Assembly (NCBI GenBank): GCA_040757295.1
Contig: JBFLXH010000013.1
Location: forward strand, 1-59,810
Direction of reading: 5' to 3'
Source of the DNA: JAGXSE01 sp040757295
GTDB lineage: Bacteria > Bacillota > PH28-bin88
Length of the DNA stretch: 59,810 bases
In this document: one piece after another, positions 23,433-32,324 of the stretch
Numbering within the stretch: the stretch's first letter is position 1
Layout: the number at the start of each line of letters is the position of its first letter
Made by a program: the position numbers and the translations under genes
The notes under the pieces: model-generated
Told to the model about the DNA's origin: nothing
Seen by the model: the letters and a program-made list of their open reading frames with translations, nothing else
The model's database searches: none

Positions 23433-25181
23433 TTGGTGTATCAACCCCTCCCTACCTCTCGGGCCACCATTCCACCATCCGGCCCGCTTTGGTGGTATTG
23501 GCTGATCCCAACACTACTATTCGCAGTTGGGTTCTCTTGGTTGATGGTTGGACCAAATCTGGCAATCATCCCACCAGACCCAAAACAAAACCGGGTTATT
23601 CTCGGAGGATATCAGATTGGCGATTCATTTCTTAGAGTCAATGGAGAGATTCTCCTTCCCCTTGCTGTTTTCCAGAAACACTTGGATCCTAACATCCACT
23701 GGGATGAGGTGGAGAAAAAGGTGGTTGTGACCACCACGGACAGAGTAATTACCATGGCGACTGATCAACTAACAGCATATGTAAATAATGAGCCGGTGCA
23801 GCTGCAAGTCCCACTCCAACTACAGGAAGGTAATCCCTACATTCCCATTGCCTTTTTTGCCGAACTATACGGCTTAAATGTTTTTACGCCGAATGACAGC
23901 CAGACTATTATTATCGACAGATTTAATCAGCCAGTCCTTTCTGCAACCGTAAAAACTAAAGCTGCACCCCTAAGGATTGAGCCAAACATAAAAGCCCCGG
24001 CAATAGAGAGGCTTACCGCTGGAGAACCTGTTTCCATCTATAAAGAGGACCAAGGATGGTTTTGGATCCGGACTAATAGAGGTAATTTAGGATATATCGC
24101 TAAAAACCATACTCATTTGGCGGGAATCACAGTCACTCCCGTTCCCCCCAAATCAACGCCCATTCCCTGGAAGCCGGTAGGGAACAAAATCAGTCTGGTT
24201 TGGGAATACGTTGGAACAAGAAATCCCGATCCAGCACAAATCGGCCAGTTACCTGGTGTTAACGTTGTTTCTCCAACCTGGTTTAAGTTATCCGGAACTA
24301 ATGGAAATGTTTCCAATGGAGCTTCTCACGCCTATGTCCAATGGGCAAAACAGCAGGGCTATCAGGTTTGGGCATTGTTCAGTAATGACTTTACTAAACC
24401 AGACGACACAAGTATAGTTCTCCGCAGCAGCGCCTTAAGGGAAAAGGTAATAAAACAAGTCTTAGTTTACGCAAAACTCTACCACCTAGATGGAATTAAC
24501 ATTGATTTTGAAAACATGAATTTAGCGGATAAACCCTATTTTACTCAATTTGTGCGAGAATTGGCTCCTCTGTTGCGAGAACAGGGCCTAACGGTTTCGG
24601 TTGATGTAACATTTAAATCAAACAGTGAGAACTGGTCTTTGGTTTATGACCGCCCAGCCCTGGCGGCAGCCGTCGATTACGTGGCTGTAATGGCCTATGA
24701 TGAACACTGGGCAAAAAGTCCTGTAGCCGGCCCTGTCGCTTCAATACCCTGGGTGGAAAGAGGGTTAAAAACCATTCTTAAGGAAATACCAGCAGATAAA
24801 TTGCTGTTGGGCATTCCTTTTTATACTCGCATGTGGGAAATAAAAACAGACCCGCAAGGCAATCAGGTAATCAGTTCTAGGGCCCTATCCATGGCAGCAG
24901 CGGAAAGAGCTATCAAGAATTCCCAGGCTGAAATACTGTGGGACTCCGCCAATAAGCTGAATTATGCAGAATTCGTAGATGGCAGCAGTCGATTCAAAAT
25001 TTGGATAGAGGATGAAATTGCTTTGCTGCAGCGGCTTGAATTGGCCAGGTCTTATGGCCTTGCTGGGGTTGCGGCCTGGCGCAGGGGATTCGAAAAGCCA
25101 GACGTCTGGGACAGTATTGCAACTGCACTGGAAAAACGGCCCTATCAAAAGCCTTTAGATATCAGACTGCCGGAAAAATAA
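23433..25181 (+). CDS. GH18-family hydrolase with copper-amine-oxidase-like and SH3 domains
   Basis: The 582-residue protein has an N-terminal membrane anchor (about 19-42), a copper-amine-oxidase-N-like domain (about 60-175, with ILLPLAVF and YIPIAFFAEL), an SH3b-like domain (about 180-230) and a GH18 barrel (about 245-570). The GH18 catalytic motif DGINIDFE is at 353-360 and MAYDEHW follows the usual strand. Such proteins act outside the membrane on peptidoglycan and are often sporulation or germination lysins in Firmicutes. The start is GTG behind GAGGAGGT. The candidate selenoprotein gene follows 56 bases downstream with no terminator between. Confidence 0.85.
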   Translation: MVYQPLPTSRATIPPSGPLWWYWLIPTLLFAVGFSWLMVGPNLAIIPPDPKQNRVILGGYQIGDSFLRVNGEILLPLAVFQKHLDPNIHWDEVEKKVVVTTTDRVITMATDQLTAYVNNEPVQLQVPLQLQEGNPYIPIAFFAELYGLNVFTPNDSQTIIIDRFNQPVLSATVKTKAAPLRIEPNIKAPAIERLTAGEPVSIYKEDQGWFWIRTNRGNLGYIAKNHTHLAGITVTPVPPKSTPIPWKPVGNKISLVWEYVGTRNPDPAQIGQLPGVNVVSPTWFKLSGTNGNVSNGASHAYVQWAKQQGYQVWALFSNDFTKPDDTSIVLRSSALREKVIKQVLVYAKLYHLDGINIDFENMNLADKPYFTQFVRELAPLLREQGLTVSVDVTFKSNSENWSLVYDRPALAAAVDYVAVMAYDEHWAKSPVAGPVASIPWVERGLKTILKEIPADKLLLGIPFYTRMWEIKTDPQGNQVISSRALSMAAAERAIKNSQAEILWDSANKLNYAEFVDGSSRFKIWIEDEIALLQRLELARSYGLAGVAAWRRGFEKPDVWDSIATALEKRPYQKPLDIRLPEK

Positions 25182-25237
25182 TAGCTTGAATAAGTTTTTT
25201 CTTCTTTGGATACGCTGTTAGCGGAGGTGAACATAGA

Positions 25238-25381
25238 ATGAAACAGACTTGTTTTTTGGCTACCTGCAGGTGGTACGGCGGGGATGGGGATTGAATCAGA
25301 CCTGATTTTGCTGAGGTCAGCAAATCAACACTGCCGGACTTTTCCGAAAAACCGAAAAAATGTTTCCAAGCAAAGAACTAG
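25238..25381 (+). CDS. Candidate small selenoprotein (in-frame TGA, 47 residues)
   Basis: ATG 25238 follows a strong GGAGGTGA at good spacing. The frame reads 18 codons (MKQTCFLATCRWYGGDGD), then TGA at 25292-25294, then 28 more codons (IRPDFAEVSKS... ending KKCFQAKN) and TAG at 25379. A hairpin right after the TGA has ten base pairs, a bulged U in the lower stem and the apical loop AGGU, the features SelB recognises in bacterial SECIS elements; the loop lies about 20 bases past the TGA. Cysteines are at 5, 10 and 42. I do not recognise the family. Alternatives are an 18-residue peptide or a decayed gene. A terminator follows. Confidence 0.6.
25303..25327 (+). promoter_or_regulatory. Bacterial SECIS-like hairpin
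   Basis: UGAUUUUGCUG (25303-25313) pairs with CAGCAAAUCA (25318-25327) with one unpaired U, closing the tetraloop AGGU (25314-25317). The Escherichia coli fdhF element has a similar AGGU-containing loop and bulged U. It starts 9 bases after the in-frame TGA. Confidence 0.6.
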
Positions 25382-25394
25382 ATAGTAAATAATT

Positions 25395-25422
25395 GGGAGA
25401 GCCTTTTGCTCTCCTTTTACTT
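25395..25422 (+). terminator. Terminator after the candidate selenoprotein gene
   Basis: GGAGAGC and GCTCTCC pair around a short T-rich loop, followed by TTTT. It also faces the small membrane gene ending at 25434. Confidence 0.8.
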
Positions 25423-25433
25423 AGGCCTGGCTT

Positions 25434-25661
25434 CTAGCGCAGAAACCTACGTTCCTTCTCCCTGCGCTGCCGCCGCTTATCTCTGAATTTCATTATAACA
25501 AGGACAAATAACCCACCGCCTACCCCTAAAACGCCTGCCCATTGAATACCCAAGTATTGTGCCAACAAAGCTGTGATTAATGAACCGGCGGCTACCCCAA
25601 ACCAAAAACTATAAACCCCTGCCTCTCGTTGTTCTGAATACTTCCAAGCCACCCCCATCAC
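25434..25661 (-). CDS. Small membrane protein with two predicted helices
   Basis: This short protein has two hydrophobic segments, roughly GVYSFWFGVAAGSLITALLA and WAGVLGVGGGLFVLVIM, and a strongly basic C-terminus (KFRDKRRQRREKERR). The basic tail suggests the C-terminus is cytoplasmic. I do not recognise the family; the layout is like small AtpI/AtpZ-type proteins but no ATP synthase genes are nearby. The start may be ATG 25658, close behind AGGCAGG. Confidence 0.5.
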   Translation of the reverse strand: MMGVAWKYSEQREAGVYSFWFGVAAGSLITALLAQYLGIQWAGVLGVGGGLFVLVIMKFRDKRRQRREKERRFLR

Positions 25662-25821
25662 CTGCCTTTGTTTATGTCTTCGTTAAAAATGTTATTATAG
25701 CATATTCCAATGGGAGAGCTAATAGGCAACAGGTATTACTAAGAAAATAATGGAATAACCCTTTATCATTAAAGCATCTTCGTGTTACATTGAAATAGAG
25801 TATCTTTCTAGGAGTATTTTC

Positions 25822-27021
25822 ATGCAGATCATAAGAATTCCGATTCAAAGCATGGTCCTAATCACCGCTTCAGCCATGTGGGATGGAATTAACACCAGGG
25901 AACTGGTGAGACAACCTGCCCTCTTCATTGTCGATGGCCGGATAAAAAAAATTTGCACTGGTTTTGAAGGGAGCCAGATCAAGCAGTACCCGAAATTCCG
26001 GCACATCAACTTTCCCCACTTAACCCTTCTCCCGGGTTTGGTTGATGCTCATGTTCATTTGGCCTTAGATGGAACTCCCGCAGGCAAGGAAAAATGGCAC
26101 AATCCCTCCGGCCTTGCTGAAATGGTCGATCAAAACCTACACCAGTCCATCAGTTCTGGGATTCTGGCTGTACGGGATGCTGGAGATCGCCTTGGAACAG
26201 GTTTGCTGGTTAAGCAAAAAAAAATTGAGGTAAGACCCGATATCCCACAAATTGTGACAACTGGTCCGGCTATCAGGCGTTTAAACGGGTACGGGCAGTT
26301 CCTTGGAGAAGGGATCGGGGAGGCGTTAGAGGCCAGTGAAGCAATAACCGAGCTAAAAATGGCAGGTGCGGACCAGGTGAAGCTGTTGGCTTCAGGAATA
26401 GTCAGCATGCGTTGTTTTGGCAAGGTTGGCGGGCAACAGTTTACTAGAGAGGAAATCCACTTGCTAGCTCAAATGGCAAAGGCCAACGGCCTGCCTCTCA
26501 TGGTTCATGCCAATTCGGAACCAACAATTAGCCATGTTATTTCAGCCAACGTTAAATCAATCGAACACGGATATTTTGTTAATGTCTCCAGCCTTAAACA
26601 AATGGCTGAAACAGGAACCGCCTGGGTACCTACAGTGTATCCTGTGGCAGCTATGGCCTCAACCCCAGAGGTCGACCCCAACATTGTGGAGAAAACTTAC
26701 CAGCGCCATTTAAAAATGATTTCTATCGCGCAAAAAATTGGGGTAAAATTAGCTATTGGGACTGACGCAGGCTCCCCAGGGGTTTATCACGGCAAATCCT
26801 ACATAGAAGAGCTGAAGCTTTGGGCTAAAGCCGGGATCCCTACCCCCGCAATTTTAAAAGCAGCCACAACCACCGGCGCCATGGTCTTGGGGCTAGATAA
26901 GTCAATAGGGACGATCCAGGTTGGCAAGCGACCGTCCTTAATAGGGGTTCAAGGTAATCCTTTGGAAACAATCGAAAATCTGGCTGACATAAAAGCGGTG
27001 TTGCTGCCCCAGGATGTTTAA
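25822..27021 (+). CDS. Amidohydrolase-family metal-dependent hydrolase
   Basis: This 399-residue protein has the amidohydrolase signature: the HVH pair in DAHVHLAL (77 and 79), a lysine in QVKLLASG that is carboxylated in relatives, histidines in MVHANSE and SIEHGYF, and the aspartate in IGTDAGSPG. A beta-sandwich domain wraps both ends. It belongs to the imidazolonepropionase-like/prolidase-like group; the substrate is unknown. Upstream is about 160 bases with no clear promoter. A terminator overlaps its stop codon. Confidence 0.82.
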   Translation: MQIIRIPIQSMVLITASAMWDGINTRELVRQPALFIVDGRIKKICTGFEGSQIKQYPKFRHINFPHLTLLPGLVDAHVHLALDGTPAGKEKWHNPSGLAEMVDQNLHQSISSGILAVRDAGDRLGTGLLVKQKKIEVRPDIPQIVTTGPAIRRLNGYGQFLGEGIGEALEASEAITELKMAGADQVKLLASGIVSMRCFGKVGGQQFTREEIHLLAQMAKANGLPLMVHANSEPTISHVISANVKSIEHGYFVNVSSLKQMAETGTAWVPTVYPVAAMASTPEVDPNIVEKTYQRHLKMISIAQKIGVKLAIGTDAGSPGVYHGKSYIEELKLWAKAGIPTPAILKAATTTGAMVLGLDKSIGTIQVGKRPSLIGVQGNPLETIENLADIKAVLLPQDV

Positions 27022-27050
27022 ACAAAGCATCCTGGTTTAATACTATTTTT
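27010..27050 (+). terminator. Terminator of the amidohydrolase gene
   Basis: CAGGATG (27010-27016) and CATCCTG (27028-27034) pair around the stop codon, followed by a T-rich run ending in five T. Confidence 0.75.
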
Positions 27051-27951
27051 CCACCCCTGGTCTTTTCCTGCCCGTCTGGCCAACCGTTTTCAACAGTATG
27101 CCTTCGGTAATTGCCATCCCGGCAAAGATAGAAATAATTCCAATTACCATAGCTTGGGTAATTTCTTCCCCAGCAAAAAGGCCTAGGATAACCGAAACCA
27201 CTGGGATCACAAAAGCGACTAAAGAAACGGTAGTTGCCGAGGCTTCGCGGACCAGCCAGAAGAACAGTCCAAAGGCAACGGCAGAGCCGAAAATTGCCAG
27301 GTACAATAAAGCCAAGAGCCCTCTCCAATGAATGACAATTTCCATACCCCGTTCAAAAAAAATACTGCCAAAACCCAGCAGTATAGCGCCTACTAGGGTT
27401 TGTACTGTATTTGTTATGTCAGGATGGATATCGTGAGCAAACCTTTTTGCATAGACGTTGCCTGCTCCATAACCAATAGCGCTTCCAGCAACAGCAAAGG
27501 CCCCTAAAAGAGTTGAGCCTTGTCCCATTTTGTCCATAAATAACAGCAGAATTCCAGAAAAACCGACAATCACTCCAAGGATTTTATTTAAACTAATTTG
27601 TTCCCCCAAAAAAAAGTAGGCCAGAAAAACCACATAAAAGGGTACTGTGCTAGTCAAGACAGCAGCAAATCCTGACGCAACATATTGTTGTCCCCAAAAC
27701 ACCAAGGCAAAGGGGATAGCTGTCATTAACAAACCTATCATCCCACAATGCAAGTATTGTTCCTTCGACAGCCTAACCCGTTTCTTGCGGATTTTCAAAA
27801 AAACCACCAACAGCAGGGCAGCGATAAAAAAGCGAAAAGATGCAAAGGTTAAGGGTGGCATAAATTCTAACCCCACTTTGATAGCTAAGAAGGTAGAGCC
27901 CCAGATAAACGAAATGGCGCCAAAGGCCATCCAGGCAGCGGTGTTTTTCAC
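27043..27951 (-). CDS. EamA-family (DMT) transporter
   Basis: The 302-residue protein has about ten hydrophobic segments in two repeated EamA halves (each starting like AFGAISFIWGSTFLAIKVG and GAFAVAGSAIGYGAGNVYAKR). These drug/metabolite transporters usually export amino acids or other metabolites from the cytoplasm. The ligand is not predictable. It is divergent from the DUF815 gene, with a 14-base palindrome in the shared upstream region. Confidence 0.88.
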   Translation of the reverse strand: MKNTAAWMAFGAISFIWGSTFLAIKVGLEFMPPLTFASFRFFIAALLLVVFLKIRKKRVRLSKEQYLHCGMIGLLMTAIPFALVFWGQQYVASGFAAVLTSTVPFYVVFLAYFFLGEQISLNKILGVIVGFSGILLLFMDKMGQGSTLLGAFAVAGSAIGYGAGNVYAKRFAHDIHPDITNTVQTLVGAILLGFGSIFFERGMEIVIHWRGLLALLYLAIFGSAVAFGLFFWLVREASATTVSLVAFVIPVVSVILGLFAGEEITQAMVIGIISIFAGMAITEGILLKTVGQTGRKRPGVEK

Positions 27952-28002
27952 AGTTAACTCTCCTTGCTTGGTTGCTTAGACAAAGAATGCACATCTTCTT
28001 GA

Positions 28003-28016
28003 TTGATAATTATCAA
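28003..28016. promoter_or_regulatory. Palindromic operator candidate between eamA-like and DUF815 genes
   Basis: TTGATAATTATCAA is a perfect 14-base palindrome just upstream of TATAGTATAAAA, which could hold a -10 box. It resembles half of a Fur box but lacks the full 19-base repeat. Confidence 0.35.
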
Positions 28017-28145
28017 GTATAGTATAAAAACTACCTGCCGGCAAAGGATTTTTATATATACAAGTAAAGAAAATTCCATTACTCACGAAGGTTTTTTAGC
28101 CATGGAGAAAGAAGTATAAACTAAATACTACTCGGAGGAAAACTG

Positions 28146-29516
28146 ATGGAAGCCTTAAACCTTTACAAAAACGCAAGACGCTTAGTAATTTACCGAAGCA
28201 TTTTAAGAGACCCCGCCTGCTGCTCAATCCTTGAACTGTTAAAATTATTAGATAAAGAAGAGAGCAATGCTGCTCTTGTGGTGGATAACTACCACAGCCT
28301 AGTGGCTTCCCTGGCCTCTACTGCCGAAAATGATTGCCACCAGGTTGGCGATACATGGCAAAACCATCTGCTAAACCTAATACTATGGGATGAAAACCCC
28401 TTTTCTCGCCAAGTTCAATACATACCTCTGGAAGAAATGGGACAGGACCTAGTTCAAGGTGTGCTCTCGGATCTGGCTATCCTGCAAGGTCTACACCAGC
28501 TTAGCTCAGGGTTTATTCTGAACGCAATTAGAAAATGGTTCGAAGCTAAAGGTATCACTGAATGGGGGGACCCCTTAACCTGGCCCTCTTTCCGGCATCT
28601 ATCCAGTCCCAGTAGTAACAGCTCGGGCGCCTTTTGGGGTCTTAAACAAACCTTAGCTTCAGCCAGCGACTGGCGCAGTTGCCTTCCCCATCTGGCAGTT
28701 TTTCATCAACAACATGGCAGCGGTTTAGTCTGCCGCTTTAATGCTTTAAGGTGGCAGCCTGCCCTAGGTTATGACCCATTACAAGGCATAGCCGAACCGG
28801 ACCCCATTACCTTCGAAAACCTGGTTGGCTATGAGAATGAACGGGAGGAAGTCCTGAAGAATACCATGTATTTTCTCCAAGGCCTCCCGGCGAACAATAT
28901 CCTGCTCTATGGTGACAGGGGAACAGGCAAATCCTCCACCGTCAAAGCCCTTTTAAACAGGTTTAGTCATCAAGGGCTCAGGTTGATTGAAGTAAATAAA
29001 CAACAGATGGGCGACATCCCCCAGATTTACGGCTATCTTAAAAAAAGATCCCAGAAGTTTATCCTGTTTGTTGATGACCTTTCCTTTGAGGAAAATGAAA
29101 CCTTTTATAAGGATTTAAAGGCCGTGTTAGAAGGTGGGCTTGAACATCGCCCGGCAAATGTCCTTTTTTATGCTACCTCCAACCGGCGGCACTTGGTACG
29201 GGAATACTTCAGTGACAGGGAAGGCCTTGCCAGCAACCAGGAAGTTAGAATAAGTGATACTCTGCAAGAAAAGCTGTCTTTAGCAGACCGCTTTGGCATC
29301 ACGATTATCTTTCCAACCCCTGGGGAAGCTGAATACCTCTCCATCGTTCAAGGACTGGTAATTCAAGCCGGGATCTCCATTGACCAAGTCCAATTACGGC
29401 GAAAAGCCATTCAGTGGGCTATGTGGCATAACGGCAGATCTGGCCGGACAGCCCGCCAGTTTGTCAATCATTTAATCGCTGAATTGGCAAATAGGAATTT
29501 TTCCTTAGGCGAATAA
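28146..29516 (+). CDS. DUF815-family ATP-binding protein
   Basis: This 456-residue protein carries an AAA+-type ATPase domain of the DUF815 family in its C-terminal half: Walker A GDRGTGKS (256-263), Walker B FILFVDDL (about 311-318) and a Sensor-like YATSNRRHL. The N-terminal half (about 1-220) is helical with no motif I recognise. The family is widespread in Firmicutes, with no settled function. The start ATG has CGGAGG upstream, and the gene stands alone with its own terminator. Confidence 0.85.
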   Translation: MEALNLYKNARRLVIYRSILRDPACCSILELLKLLDKEESNAALVVDNYHSLVASLASTAENDCHQVGDTWQNHLLNLILWDENPFSRQVQYIPLEEMGQDLVQGVLSDLAILQGLHQLSSGFILNAIRKWFEAKGITEWGDPLTWPSFRHLSSPSSNSSGAFWGLKQTLASASDWRSCLPHLAVFHQQHGSGLVCRFNALRWQPALGYDPLQGIAEPDPITFENLVGYENEREEVLKNTMYFLQGLPANNILLYGDRGTGKSSTVKALLNRFSHQGLRLIEVNKQQMGDIPQIYGYLKKRSQKFILFVDDLSFEENETFYKDLKAVLEGGLEHRPANVLFYATSNRRHLVREYFSDREGLASNQEVRISDTLQEKLSLADRFGITIIFPTPGEAEYLSIVQGLVIQAGISIDQVQLRRKAIQWAMWHNGRSGRTARQFVNHLIAELANRNFSLGE

Positions 29517-29554
29517 CAGCCTTAACCTTGAACCTTTCAAAAAGCATAGGAAAG

Positions 29555-29592
29555 AAAGCCCGGCTAATTAACAGCACGGGCTTTGTTCTTTC
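29555..29592. terminator. Bidirectional terminator between DUF815 and hdrD-like genes
   Basis: AAAGCCCG (29555-29562) and CGGGCTTT (29577-29584) pair; T-rich sequence follows on the plus strand and A/T-rich sequence on the other side. Confidence 0.75.
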
Positions 29593-29620
29593 ATCATAAC
29601 TATTAATATATTAATACTAT

Positions 29621-31225
29621 TTATTCAGCCAGGAACTCCAGGAATGGCTTTTCAATATCCACCATGGCGTTAACCACCAGTTCAACTAATCCGCCGTAAT
29701 GAACATTAAATTTTTCCGTAACTTTATAATACTCTAACATGTCCCGAATTGCGCCCTTGCAGTTGGAGCAAGGAGCACAAACATATTTTGGAATGCTGGC
29801 ATCCTCAACAGAATCTTTAAAGGCGTTCAGGATTTGTTTAAACTTCATTCGAGAACTGACCTTGTGCCTAAATTCTGGGAAATTCATGGACTGCATAATG
29901 GCGAACCCGCTGCCGCCGCCGCAGCAATAGTTTTTCACCCCATGGGGGGTCATTTCCCTAAATTGGGGACAAATAGCATGGAGAATTTTACGCTGAGGCT
30001 CAACAATACCCATCATTCTAACCACGTTACAGGGGTCATGGAGAGTCACTGGGAAGTTGTTCTTCTGCGGATCCAGCTTCAAAGTCCGATTATTAATCAA
30101 CTCCCACAGAAGGGGTAAAAAGCTTTCCACAGGGATATTATCTTCGCCGACAGTAATCCGGTCCATGCTGACTCCGGCGGCTTTATGGGCATGGCCGCAT
30201 TCTGCAATCATTATCCGTCGCACACCTAAGTTTTTAGCAGCCTTGAATTGCTCAAGGGCTACCTTTCTGGCCTGGACATCATCATACCACAGCCCATAGT
30301 TGACGTTATCATAGCCAATCATATCGCTGCTTAGGGTCCAGTCCAATCCTGCTTCCTCGAAAATAATGGCAAAGGCAGCCGGGTTTTCGGGCCAAGCCAT
30401 AAACTCGCCGGCATTATGAGTAAGCAGGATATCAGCGCCTTTTTTGTCAATCGGCATCTTGATCTTTTTACCGGTCTTCTCAAAAATATCATCCTCAATA
30501 AACTCGATCATATCCAAAAAGGCCGGCTTGGTAATGCCCGTGGAGGAACCAGTCTTTAATTGCAGCATGGAACCTTTTTCATGCAAGGGCTTGGGGGCAA
30601 TACCCAGCTCCATACTGAAAATCTTTCGGATTTCTCTGGTCAACAGGGCATTGTCCAGTCCTAGGGGACAGGTTTGAGCACAGCGCCGGCACAGGTTACA
30701 GCGGTAGGCAAGCTCACCCAGTCGGGCGATAGTCTCCCAGTTAACATCGATGTCGGCTCCCACCAGGCCTCCCAATATTTTGCCGCTTTTAGTAAAATGC
30801 TTCTTGGCAATTTTGCGTAAAACTTCTGAACGGAAAATGGGGCGGTAAATCTCTTTGCCGCCACTAGCCTCGAAAACATGGCAGGCTTCGCTACAAGTAT
30901 TGCATTTTGCACAGTATTCAAAGGAAAGCATCAAAGGCTGCAGGAAATTCCGGTTAACATCATCGGAAAAAAGCTTCTCTAACCCGCTTAAGAACCTTTT
31001 TACCAGTTCCTCTTCTTCTTCCTTTGTTTGGGGCCTCATTAAGGTATCAATTCCCACATAGCCGTCCAAAGCAGCACAATGCTTTTCTTTCCAGGAAGCT
31101 TTGGGCTCAGTTAGCGGGGGTTCCATGTCAGGCTTATTGTAAGGAGCAGGCAGTTCCATTACTTTGTCAAGTTTAAATAGTTGTTCAGCCTGCTTGCCCA
31201 TGTCTTGCGGCCGTAAATTCTCCAT
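29621..31225 (-). CDS. HdrD/DsrK-like iron-sulfur subunit
   Basis: This 534-residue protein has two ferredoxin-type [4Fe-4S] motifs (CAKCNTCSEACH and CNLCRRCAQTCPLG) followed by two CCG-type domains (cysteines in HDPCNVVR, YCCGGGSG and CAPCSNC). This is the plan of HdrD, DsrK and HmeD, soluble-side subunits that reduce disulfide-like substrates. It is 20 bases downstream of the cytochrome b subunit gene, so the pair forms a membrane quinone-linked reductase. In a non-methanogen the physiological disulfide is unknown; no sulfate-reduction genes are in view. Confidence 0.87.
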   Translation of the reverse strand: MENLRPQDMGKQAEQLFKLDKVMELPAPYNKPDMEPPLTEPKASWKEKHCAALDGYVGIDTLMRPQTKEEEEELVKRFLSGLEKLFSDDVNRNFLQPLMLSFEYCAKCNTCSEACHVFEASGGKEIYRPIFRSEVLRKIAKKHFTKSGKILGGLVGADIDVNWETIARLGELAYRCNLCRRCAQTCPLGLDNALLTREIRKIFSMELGIAPKPLHEKGSMLQLKTGSSTGITKPAFLDMIEFIEDDIFEKTGKKIKMPIDKKGADILLTHNAGEFMAWPENPAAFAIIFEEAGLDWTLSSDMIGYDNVNYGLWYDDVQARKVALEQFKAAKNLGVRRIMIAECGHAHKAAGVSMDRITVGEDNIPVESFLPLLWELINNRTLKLDPQKNNFPVTLHDPCNVVRMMGIVEPQRKILHAICPQFREMTPHGVKNYCCGGGSGFAIMQSMNFPEFRHKVSSRMKFKQILNAFKDSVEDASIPKYVCAPCSNCKGAIRDMLEYYKVTEKFNVHYGGLVELVVNAMVDIEKPFLEFLAE

Positions 31226-31245
31226 GATTACAATCCTCCTCTGTC

Positions 31246-32154
31246 CTAATTTTTATTGGTGTCCGTAGGCTGAGGCGCACTTGGTTTAATATGGGGCGCT
31301 GACCAGGAAGTCTTGGGCTTATAACTTAATGCCTGCCGGACAACTTCTTCCATCTTGCTTCCTCTAAGATTTGGCTCATTGTCCCAAAGAATTTTGTGGT
31401 AGGTAAAATACTTACCAACATAATGACTCATTTTAGTTTGAGGAATGTAAATTAAGAGCAAGCCTAACAGGATAATGTGCACTGTTAAAGCCCCATAGGT
31501 TTCAAAAGGAGTGAAGGTAAACATGCTCTTCATAATAACACGGCCATATTCAAAGGCGGGATCACCAGCCCAGACCATGATCCCAGAAATAACAACGGCA
31601 AATATAAATAGCAGGTTGAAGTATTCCTGGGGAGTGGTGTATTTCTGCAGAGTACCGCTGGTTAGCCTGCGTAAAAACAATGCCAGGGAGCCGAAGCCTG
31701 TTAAAACCGCACCAGCCGCTCCCGAAACAACTGTGACATTATAGACCAGGGACGCCCACCAGTGACCTCCGGGAGCTATAGCTATCCCGCTTAGCTCTGT
31801 AACAGCGCCAACTGCCAGGATAACTGTCCACAGGCCAAGCAGGTATATTCCCAAATGAAGGGAATAGGAAAGCCACCAGAAAGGCCTTTGATTAACAAAA
31901 AGGTTCTTAATGAAGAGCATTTCCTTTAGCATTTCCTTCAGTTCGCCAATATGGGACACTTCCCTTGGCTTGTTCCACCATTCCAGGTCTTCAAAATATG
32001 AACCGCCATACTCGCCCCGTTCCCCTTTTTCTTTTGGCACAGGGTATAATTCCCACCGGCTGTGCATGGGCATCTTTGCGAATTTGGCAGCCTTTGAGAG
32101 GGATAAAAAGATGAAAGCGAACAGGGAAACATAAATAAAAACTAATAGTGCCAA
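31246..32154 (-). CDS. NarI/DsrM-like cytochrome b membrane subunit
   Basis: At 302 residues it shows a first membrane span at the N-terminus (LLVFIYVSLFAFIFLSLS), a long cytoplasmic loop, then four to five more spans (about 95-250). Histidines in FWWLSYSLHLGIYL and ALTVHIILLGLL fit heme b ligands of the NarI/DsrM family. It would pass electrons between menaquinone and the HdrD-like partner encoded next. The start follows AAAGGAGGCGGG. An AT-rich region upstream (32160-32325) holds its promoter, not clearly identified. Confidence 0.85.
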   Translation of the reverse strand: MALLVFIYVSLFAFIFLSLSKAAKFAKMPMHSRWELYPVPKEKGERGEYGGSYFEDLEWWNKPREVSHIGELKEMLKEMLFIKNLFVNQRPFWWLSYSLHLGIYLLGLWTVILAVGAVTELSGIAIAPGGHWWASLVYNVTVVSGAAGAVLTGFGSLALFLRRLTSGTLQKYTTPQEYFNLLFIFAVVISGIMVWAGDPAFEYGRVIMKSMFTFTPFETYGALTVHIILLGLLLIYIPQTKMSHYVGKYFTYHKILWDNEPNLRGSKMEEVVRQALSYKPKTSWSAPHIKPSAPQPTDTNKN

Positions 32155-32279
32155 AATACCCGCCTCCTTTTTTTCATTGAAAGGATGTAAAATTAATCAC
32201 AAGTAAGAATACTTCTACAAAAGTTATGATTTTCCCTATAATTAAAGCCATTTAAATCTCAAATATCATCTATAAGGAC

Positions 32280-32291
32280 TATCTATAGATA
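32280..32291. promoter_or_regulatory. AT-rich palindrome in the hdr-like/PPOX intergenic region
   Basis: TATCTATAGATA is a perfect 12-base palindrome 125 bases upstream of the cytochrome b gene. It may be an operator; nothing else supports it. Confidence 0.25.
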
Positions 32292-32324
32292 ATAAAAAGA
32301 CGTAATGCTTGGTTTGGATATGGT

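Noticed and set aside
25292..25314. Alternative short hairpin GACCT/AGGTC after the TGA
   Set aside because: It has only five pairs and a ten-base loop; the ten-pair SECIS-like hairpin is much more stable and excludes it.
29541..29592. Possible fourth R2 copy (GCATAGGAAA ... CTTTGTTCTTT)
   Set aside because: Only short ends match, and the middle is simply a terminator hairpin; chance similarity is likely.
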